NCBI GenBank assembly: GCA_032358255.1
Contig: JAULBX010027938.1
Location: 1 to 64,000 of the forward strand
Reading direction: 5' to 3'
DNA: 64,000 nt
DNA from: Heterotrichella gracilis
Lineage: Eukaryota; Sar; Xanthophyceae; Tribonematales; Xanthonemataceae
The first letter of the stretch is position 1. The number at the start of each line of letters is the position of its first letter. The notes below the pieces were generated by a model. The model saw only the letters and a list, made by a program, of their open reading frames with translations, did no database searches and was not told where the DNA came from. The position numbers and the translations under genes were made by a program. Shown in pieces: positions 56,824-64,000 of this stretch.

Positions 56824-58684
56824 TATGCCGGTACTGAGCTAATTGCCAAGCCTGGTTTACAACTGGGTGAACCTGGTCGGTCTGTTTCAGTGGGTCCTGC
56901 CAATCCTCACGGGTCCCTCATGGCAACGGCTGTATCCACGCTGCAGCGCTTGCAATAAGAGCAAAGACTTGTTTCCCTGAAAAGAGCGCATCTATCGGTT
57001 CAGCCCTATATGTGAGTGTCTGATACGCGACAGACTGTGCTCCCCACAACCTCAATTCAGCCGAACTGGCCAGCAACTTTGGAACAGAGATGTGCTGGTC
57101 ATATCAACTGAAAATGGCCACACCCTGTTGTCTTACACAACGCCTTGTGACACACAAGTGCAGCTGGCAAGAATGGCCTGCAACACATCAAGCCGATTGG
57201 TTTGTAGCATGCAAACCTGTTGCTGCTGGCAGGCCCGGAAGTGGCCCGCGGAGCCCAATCCCGCGCTTATTTCGCGGGCGGGATAACACCACCAGGTGAC
57301 GTGCCCACCTTCCATAAAGGCAGTAGAAACATGGCAACTGGTTTGTCTATCAAAGATATCCGTTGATTTTGTCACCCACCACCTGATTCAACGCAGTGGA
57401 CACGCAGTTGCACTGGCACCTCTCTTGTACTCCACCCTGGACACCGCATCTATTGGATCACTCGAGCCTCGTAACCTCCTCGACACGGGTTGGAAGTGCC
57501 TGATCCAGCTTTGCACAGCGGAATCGAGCTCAGGAAGGCCTTGAGAGTCGTCCTTGCACCATATTGTGGCTTGAAGACGCCAACTGCCTCAGGTGAGTCT
57601 CACTACAGGCCTATGCTGCAAGTGCAACCTGACACAGACCACGGGTGCACACTGCGTGCACGACCGAGGTTTGCTGTGTGTTATGTATTGATTTTCCGGC
57701 GTGGGTTTGCCAATAGGCGTGGCATCGCCGCTTTCTCACTCAGAGCAATACCTTGCAATCTTGCTGGTCCCAAGACGAAGCATGACTAACGCAACGTTGC
57801 CCGGTGGTTCGCAGCGTTCAGAGAAACCCGCGTCCATCACGACGACTTGAACATGCTCAGACAAACTCACTCCATACTTGCTGCTCTGCAAAATGTGGGA
57901 GGTAAGGCGCATGTAGACCTGGTGCACCCTCACACAAGTGCGAGTGCTGCAGCTGTATGCACTAGGCTGGCAGTAGAGCTGTCTTGGCCCCGGGTGTGCG
58001 ACGCGCCTGATGTGTTGCAGCGTGGATCGAGTTGTTGTTTTGGATACAGACTAAGCTAAAAACTGTTGCTTAGACTGTCCATGGTGCGAGGGGCGTGGCA
58101 TCAGCATTGGTCATCAATAAATAGTATTTGTTTTTCAGAATATCCAAAGATATTCATACCAGGGTCGGGTACTGTTGATATCAATTAATTATTTTTTGGC
58201 ACTGAGAGGGTCACAGCTCATGCACACTGAGCGGCAGATACTGTGCCAGTTGTACCTAGTGCATGCATGAGCGCAAGACATGGGGGCCATGCCGTCCTCG
58301 GGCCATGGCGCCCCAACGCCATGCAGGTCACCAAGGCGGTGCCACCACACGCCCCAACATAACCAGATTGGTATCACTTTATAACGGGCCGTTGCACTCC
58401 TGACTGTGTAATCGCAGCCACGTGACGCGCTGACCATATGGTACAAGGTAGTATTTCGGTACTGGTGGTCTAGCGGGTTCTCAAGGTTTCGAAAGTCGTG
58501 CACATCAGGGTGATTGGTGATCACGCTGCTTTTGCAGTTGGGGAATCACTTGTCAGCAACGGTGCTACTGGCAAGCATCCAATTAGTGCACAGGTCAAAC
58601 ACACTGTTTCAGCTCACTCTGTATAGAGGCGCTCTCTTGACCGAGCAGCCTGGCAAGAGACTGACTCTCTGCCTTGCCATGCAG
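56824..58684. other. Spacer with possible 5' exons of the helical-repeat gene
   Basis: Between the CWC27 start and the first supported exon of the next gene. Two open stretches are phase-compatible with it: one ending at donor 57593 (RKALRVVLAPYCGLKTP) and one at 57815-57901 (RVHHDDLNMLRQTHSILAAL). They may be the missing N-terminal exons, but no start codon could be tied to them. Otherwise promoter and 5' UTR. Confidence 0.25.
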
Positions 58685-61600
58685 CATCGGCACCCGCCAG
58701 CATAGCGCTGAAAGGCGCGTCGCCATCACTGGCAGCAGCACTCAACAATTGGCTTTCCAGTAGTCACGCCATTTCAGGCGCCCCTGGAATTCCTGAAGCT
58801 GGGCCAACACACCGCAACCTGCATACTGGATTGGATGGCGGCCTCTGGTAGGTCCATGGCTCTGATGGGGATTTTCTAGAACTTGTCACTGCCTCCTGCG
58901 CCTTGCAATCCATGTCACCAGCCGTCCCTGTTTCTTGTTGCCCATTGTGACTGCAACAGCCCCATTTCAATGTCCTGACCCTGGCTCGACGCCCCACGCA
59001 GCGCCTCGCCCAGCACCCCGCCTGCGCACCGCTCCACGTGCAAGTGCACCGCCTGCCAGGGGATAGCGCCAAGGCTGCCCAAGGGCAGGTCAGCTGGGCT
59101 GGGTGTGCTGCCGCGCCACCTCAGCACCACCGCCGCCGAGGTTGAGTCTGGAGCCAGGGAGCCAGGCAAGGCGCAGGAGCTCATGCATCAACTGGATGCG
59201 GCAGATGGCGTGGTGGATGTGCGGAGGAAGGGGGGGTGGGGGAGGGGTTGTGTGCATTAGGAGCATACCTCTTACAGCTGGCTGCCTTGGGGATGTGCGC
59301 GGTGCTGGCCAGCACTACGACTGGACCGTGGCAACCTCGGCAATGCCAATCACAATGGGGTGTAATCACCATGCCCATGTGTCAATGTTCATCCGCTGTG
59401 TCAGCCTCATAGACATTTATCAGGTAATGCAGGGGCTTCCACACATGGCAGGCAGTGCCTCCCCCATGCGACCATCTCCCTTCTCCTCATCTGCATCTTC
59501 TCTCTCACCTACAGCCTCAGCCATGCACCCCTCATCCCGTAGGCCGTAGTGGGCGTGGCCACCGCAGCCGCCCAGGCTGGCGTGCAGAACAAGGCCCTCC
59601 TGGATGCGCTTGCGCAGCGCGTGGTGGCAGTCACGGGGCAGCTGAGCCCCAGCCAGACCATGGAGGTGGCGGAGGCCTTTGCCAAGCTTGAGCTGTTCCA
59701 CATCAGCTTCAACGACGCGGTGGTGGACCAGGTAAACCCTGGCTAGGGTATAGTGCACCCAAAACCCTAAATAAGCAAAATTATAAGCTGGAGCTATTGC
59801 ACATCAGCTTCAATGATGCGGTGGTGGACCAGGTAAATCCTGGCTAGGATATTTAGTTAGTTAGTCACATGCATTCCAGCAATACACTCAGATTAGCTGT
59901 CAGTCTTGCACATGCGGCGCCGAGCAGCCCTTTCCTGGCGCTCTTTGAACCACCTATTGATCCCACTAGCTAAGGGTGCGGGGGACCCAAAACTTTGAAT
60001 TCAAGCAAGATCCAAGCTTTAGCTGTTCCACACCAGCTTCCACCACGCGGTGGTGGACCAGGTAGACCCTGGCCTGGGTGAGGGGTATCCAAAGACCTAC
60101 ATACAAGCAAAGTGAGCCCTGGCTATGGTGTGGGGCATGTCTAGGGAGGTGTTGCACGTGCAGTTGTTGACCAAGGAAGGGTGGTGTGGGCTTGCGGGTG
60201 GTGGTGAAGGGAAGGGGGTGCAGGAGGCGGCAGTATGGTATGCATTGGGCCTCGACCGGATGTAACATGGTGTCGCAGCACATGTTCCTCTTACATTGCA
60301 ATGCAGTTTGCGCATGGATTGTATCTTAAGTCTTAGGTCTTAAATGCACACGTGCAGCATTCATTGCTCACCTGATACCCCCCATGCTATCCCCATCAGC
60401 CGTACCAGTACTAGTAGCAAATACCAGTACCAGGATGTGCAGACAGCTCTGCACCAACGCTCCTCCTCCCCAGTATCTGCGGTGAAACCCCTCATTCTCC
60501 TCGCAGATCATGGCACACCTGCCCGAGTTCGATGGCAAGACTCTAGGCCGGACCCTAAAAGCCCTTGGGGTTTTGGGCTACTACGAGGACGAGCTGCTGG
60601 ATGCGGTGGCCGCATACCTGCAGGTAAACCCTAAACCCTACAGCAGCCATGTACAGCGTGTGTCCTTGCCAGTGCTGCACAGGAGCTTGCCAGCTTGTAG
60701 CCAGACTGGCAGTTGAGGGTTCTGAGTTTAGGGTTTCTTTTCAACCCTAAAACAACCAGCACACCTGCAGGGCCAGCCGGACGCCTTTTCATCACATGAC
60801 GTGGCCAACATCGCCTACCTCTACTCAAAGGTTGGTGCCTGCCACCCTGGCATGCTGGAAGCTGTAGAGGCGTCTGCGCCTGTGTGGCTGAAGGAGGAGG
60901 ATAACGTGGGGGTGCGTGGCGGGTGTGGTGGTGGGGGGCGTAGAAGGGTGTGTGGGCTGTGGGGTGGTGGGTGTGGGGTGCATGGCGGGGCTGGATGCAA
61001 GCCGCATTCTCAGGAAGCGTGGCTGCATGCAGTCGTTGGGGACCCTAGTGGCTCACCCCACCCCAAGGGAGGCAACCCCTGCGTCAACCTCATATGCATC
61101 AGCCACCACAGCGGTTGGTATGCTCTATGACGGCGCTGTCTCCGCTGCCTGCTGGGATGACGTTGCCACAATGTGGCACCCTCAACCTCCCCCACTTCTA
61201 CGCCTTGAACTTTACCCTGAACATGCTTTTTTCCACACCCTTGCCACCTGACACCCTCCCATTCATACACCACAGGCCATGACAGCTGTGCTGGACGCCT
61301 TGAACAGCAAGTTGCAGGTTGCATGTTGCAGGTTGCAAGTTGCAAGTTGCAAATTGAACCCTGGGTAGGGTTTTTCCACACCCTTGACACCTGACACCCT
61401 CCCTCTCATTACCCACAGGCCATGACGGCTGTGCTGGACGCCTTTGCCCGCATGGGCTGCTACAACCCTTCCGTGGTGCACGACATCGCCGACTACGCCA
61501 GTGCACACCCCGGCGACTTCACGGGCGGCCACCTGGCATCCATGCTGTGGTCCCTATCTCGCCTGGCCTTCAAGGAAACCACTGTGTACGAGGTGCTGTG

Positions 61601-62253
61601 TGGGGCGCTGAGAGGCAAGCTGGACGAGCTGAGTGCCAAGGTGGGTGATGGGATGGATAGGAGACGAGGGGGTCATGTGTATAGCATTGTGTGTAATGGG
61701 GTCATTCCAAGTTGTTGGATGCATCCCACGTGGGACAGGCAATGTTGCTTGTTTATTTTAGAGTACCGATATGGGGAAGAGCTCGCAGCTGCAACATAAC
61801 CATGGGCGACTCCCATGCAGGCATGGGTTACAGTAACTGTTTTTCCCAATGACATTCAGGTGGTGAAGCCTGCTTGCTGTAAATGTGCTTCACTACCTGA
61901 ATGTCATTCTGCGTGCTCTGACTGTACTTCCCAATCACATTGGGGTGGTGACGCATCTAGGAACAACCTGTTCATTGGATACAATTTTCTTGTATACAAT
62001 AATTAGCGTATTATCTTTACACTGATAAGATTGGAAATATTCCCTGCCCGTTCAGGATATCGCCAAGGTGGTCATCGCCCTTGGGGACGTGCAGCACCTG
62101 GACACCACCCTCATGAATGCAGTGGCAGAGGAGGTCCTCCCCTCGCGCATCAACGAGTTCAACCCCCTTGGCCTCTCCAGGATGGTGCGCGCCAGCAACC
62201 AAATGGGGTTCTATTCCACCAAACTGGCACTGGCAGCAGCGGGCAAGCTGTAG
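58685..62253 (+). CDS. FASTK/RAP-like helical-repeat protein, 5' end unresolved
   Basis: Alpha-helical repeat protein of the kind found in FASTK/TBC2/RAP-type organelle RNA-binding proteins; no RAP domain follows. Exons: 58685-58847 and 59002-59218 (moderate support), 59313-59423, then strong exons 59543-59731, 60507-60623, 60771-60911, 61419-61640, 62056-62253; about 451 residues from 58685. The repeats are 35-40 residues with the typical pattern: LLDALAQRVV...SPSQTMEVAEAFAKLELF, FDGKTLGRTLKALGVLGYY, SSHDVANIAYLYSKVG, GGHLASMLWSLSRLAFKE, DIAKVVIALGDVQHLD and NPLGLSRMVRASNQMGFYS. The N-terminal exons are Ser/Pro/Ala/Arg-rich, suggesting organelle targeting, and contain KAQELMHQLDAADGVVD, as in family N-termini. 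Divergent from CWC27. Three introns or flanks hold exon-end copies. Confidence 0.7.
59783..60070 (+). repeat. Two copies of a helical-repeat exon end with donor
   Basis: Blocks 59783-59840 and 60009-60070 repeat the end of the exon at 59543-59731 (LELFHISFNDAVVDQ then GTAAAC), giving LELLHISFNDAVVDQ and a more diverged version. All three end in CAGGTARA-CCTGGC, so donors are kept. Spacers include the dispersed element at 59851 and AACCCTAA units. Confidence 0.9.
59851..59925 (+). repeat. Dispersed element copy, core ACATGCATTCCAGCAA
   Basis: Begins with TTAGTTAGTTAG, then the core, then AGATTAGCTGTCAGTCTTGCACATGCGGCGCC. This whole order is repeated in reverse orientation at 1-78. Confidence 0.85.
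61273..61303 (+). repeat. Copy of helical-repeat exon start with acceptor
   Basis: CCACAGGCCATGACAGCTGTGCTGGACGCC repeats the start of the exon at 61419 (offset 144 bases), followed directly by the GTTGCAR heptamer array. Confidence 0.85.
61311..61354. repeat. GTTGCAR heptamer array
   Basis: About six heptamers GTTGCAG/GTTGCAT/GTTGCAA in a row, placed between an exon-start copy and intron sequence. Confidence 0.85.
61848..61908. repeat. 22-bp inverted repeat (hairpin) in intron
   Basis: Arms 61848-61869 and 61887-61908 are complementary over 22 bases with a single G-U in RNA; the loop is 17 bases. It lies in the last intron of the helical-repeat gene. A third, weaker copy of one arm is at about 61928-61952. 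Confidence 0.85.
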
Positions 62254-64000
62254 TGGGGCACGGCATGGTATGGCCGGCTGGAGTTGCTATTGCATGGGGG
62301 TTCCCACTACCCCTTACAAAGGCAGCAGCGGGCAAGCAGTTATAGGGTGCCTCACGGCATGGCAGGGTGGCATTGCACGTGGTCCCATCAAACATTGGTC
62401 AACCGGCAGAAATGTAGGTGTTGCATGGGCGTCGGTTGTATATCCAGAGGGGGGCAGGGGCAGCATTCGGGGTTTATCCAGACGCAGCCTGGACATCAGT
62501 GCATTGGTAATGGAGGGGTTTTCAGACCTAGATTGCTCAACCTCATAATCAAGTACAGCATGGTTGATTATGAGCTGTGCATGTATGCCGCATGAGTGAC
62601 TCGGTCCAGGGTCGGGCACTGCGGCAAGGCAGCGTCTGTGGTAGTGTGAGTGAGCAGGTTTGGGTAACAGCATCTGTTGTAAAAGTAGGCATTATTTGTA
62701 GTAACATTCCTCAGCTGGTTCTGTCCTCATGAGGGGCTGCTGCCAATTGGTGGTGCCTTCATCTGCGTGGCTTCACATGCATGGCATGCACAGTTTCGGT
62801 GGTGTTGATAAGTGGATGACACAAGCCGCATACACTGCCAACTTTACGTGTTTCAATCGCAGTTCCACCGCAATCTCTGCGACACATTGGCTTCAAGGCA
62901 GTTAAATCAAGGTCAATTTCACGGTAATAACTGTTTTAGGGTGAATAAAAAAATAAGATGAACCAAAAATGAAATAAGATATATTTTCCTGTGAAAGCTT
63001 CCATTGCCAATTTATTGATAAGAGTGCTGCACCAGCAGTTGGCAGAGAAGTCTTTCACCTATGTTGGTATCGTCGAGTCTCTAAAGAACGTTGCAGCTGC
63101 CATCTCGCGCCCACCTGTTACGATCAATTTGGTGCCATTAGAAGCTTCCCTTACAAGTAGGGCACCTGCGACTGCAGGACGCCAGCCAGGTCCTGTAATG
63201 CGCACAACAAATCTGGCTCGCGACACCTTTTGAATTGATTGCCCTCTATCAACAGGTTAGTGTGACCGCCTTGCCAGAATGCAACAGTGAGCCACGCAAG
63301 TCAAGATATCTTCTTGCTTTGAAGCAGCTGCAGCAACGCGCGCTTCAGCCGAAATACATGTGCTCGACTGAATTTAATTGCAACAGCCCTCCGCAATAAG
63401 CTCTATCTGAGCTTCAGTACCACTACGCAGCCTGGGTGTTTGATACAGCTGACAGGAATTTGTCAACATCACCTAGGCTCAAGTACCCAGTGCTAGGTAC
63501 CCAGACGCCCGAATTGAGTGTGGGTATGGCTGCGGAGTAGGCTCCAAGCGGTTTATGGCTACCCACTTGGCCAAAGCATTTAGAAAGATGGGCACGGCAC
63601 AGTGCGACCAGCCTGGAAGCCCACCTAACGATGCCCCAGCCACCACAGAGGTAGGTTCTGTTGCCCTTGGTTAAGGTTTCCTCCACCCCCCTGTTTACAC
63701 CCAGTGCTCCTAGATCCCCTTCTAGTCAACCCCCATACTGGACACACTGTTGATGTCAGACACTGGATATTGCTCCTAGCTCACTTCTAACCCATGACAC
63801 TCTTGGCTCAGCCTGGGCCATGACACTGCATACCAGGTTGCAAGGGGCTTGCTACTCCCTGAAGGTGCCTTGCTGCAACCTGCTACTAGCATCTGTTACA
63901 CTATGGCAGGCTGCCCTGTCCCAGCTGGTAACAGGGTGGTAACAGTGTCCAGAAACCCTTCCCTTGTGTACTGTTGCGCACACACGCACCACTCCAAACC
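62254..64000. other. 3' flank of helical-repeat gene, no further gene recognised
   Basis: A copy of the final coding bases (GGCAGCAGCGGGCAAGC..TA) lies at 62318-62352, 90 bases past the real one. A TGTAA signal candidate is at 62678-62682. From 62700 to the edge no exons or RNA genes are recognised; a long minus-strand frame at 63423-63686 has no ATG start. Confidence 0.4.

Noticed and set aside
63423-63686. 88-codon minus-strand frame near the right edge
   Set aside because: No ATG start (begins GTG), no family resemblance and no joined exons.

Overview
The window is nuclear DNA of a green alga (Chlorophyta). Reasons: intron-dense genes with GT-AG introns; GC-rich exons; CA/TG-rich introns and spacers with many ATGCAT palindromes; plastid proteins with N-terminal extensions (TIC21-like, a DUF212-like protein, a small plastid membrane protein); interstitial TTTAGGG/CCCTAAA motifs of the plant type rather than the Chlamydomonas TTTTAGGG type. 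A trebouxiophyte or sphaeroplealean relative is possible, but the genus cannot be fixed from sequence alone. I see no bacterial, phage, viral, CRISPR or rRNA content.

Layout, left to right: EHD dynamin-like ATPase (-, 5409 to beyond the left edge); BUB3 (+, 6085-8582); RMD1/DUF155 membrane protein (-, 12972-9698); HAT/TPR-repeat protein (+, 13683-14806); METTL21-like methyltransferase (+, 16125-19419); serine beta-lactamase-like hydrolase (-, 24542 to about 20210); SGNH/PC-esterase-like protein (-, 30302-26060); TIC21-like plastid envelope protein (-, 34789-32383); Myb/SANT protein (+, 35897-39003); DUF212 protein (-, 43774-41480); small plastid two-helix membrane protein (+, 44472-45409); uncharacterised 11-exon gene (+, 46259-51094); CWC27 cyclophilin (-, 56823-51925); FASTK/RAP-like helical-repeat protein (+, from 58685 or further upstream to 62253). 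All were joined exon by exon with matching splice phases. The genes do not form a pathway; they are ordinary housekeeping, organelle and signalling genes. Five neighbouring pairs are head to head, with start-to-start gaps of about 0.7-1.9 kb that may hold shared promoters.

The most striking feature is structural. Nearly every gene carries one to several partial, diverged copies of its own exon ends inside the adjacent intron or just past the stop codon. Many copies keep the splice site that goes with that exon end, and they are often joined by short spacers containing TTTAGGG-type motifs. At least 30 such copies can be seen. In the methyltransferase gene three copies of one exon start lie in a single continuous reading frame, at spacings of 96 and 105 bases, each with its own acceptor. 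I read this as a local tandem-duplication process acting at exon-intron junctions, possibly linked to telomere-motif insertion during break repair, that creates or remodels introns and potential alternative splice sites.

Other repeats: a 147-bp tandem repeat in the beta-lactamase-like gene, a dispersed element with core TTGCTGGAATGCATGT at five places, a near-perfect 22-bp inverted repeat in an intron, and several micro- and minisatellites.
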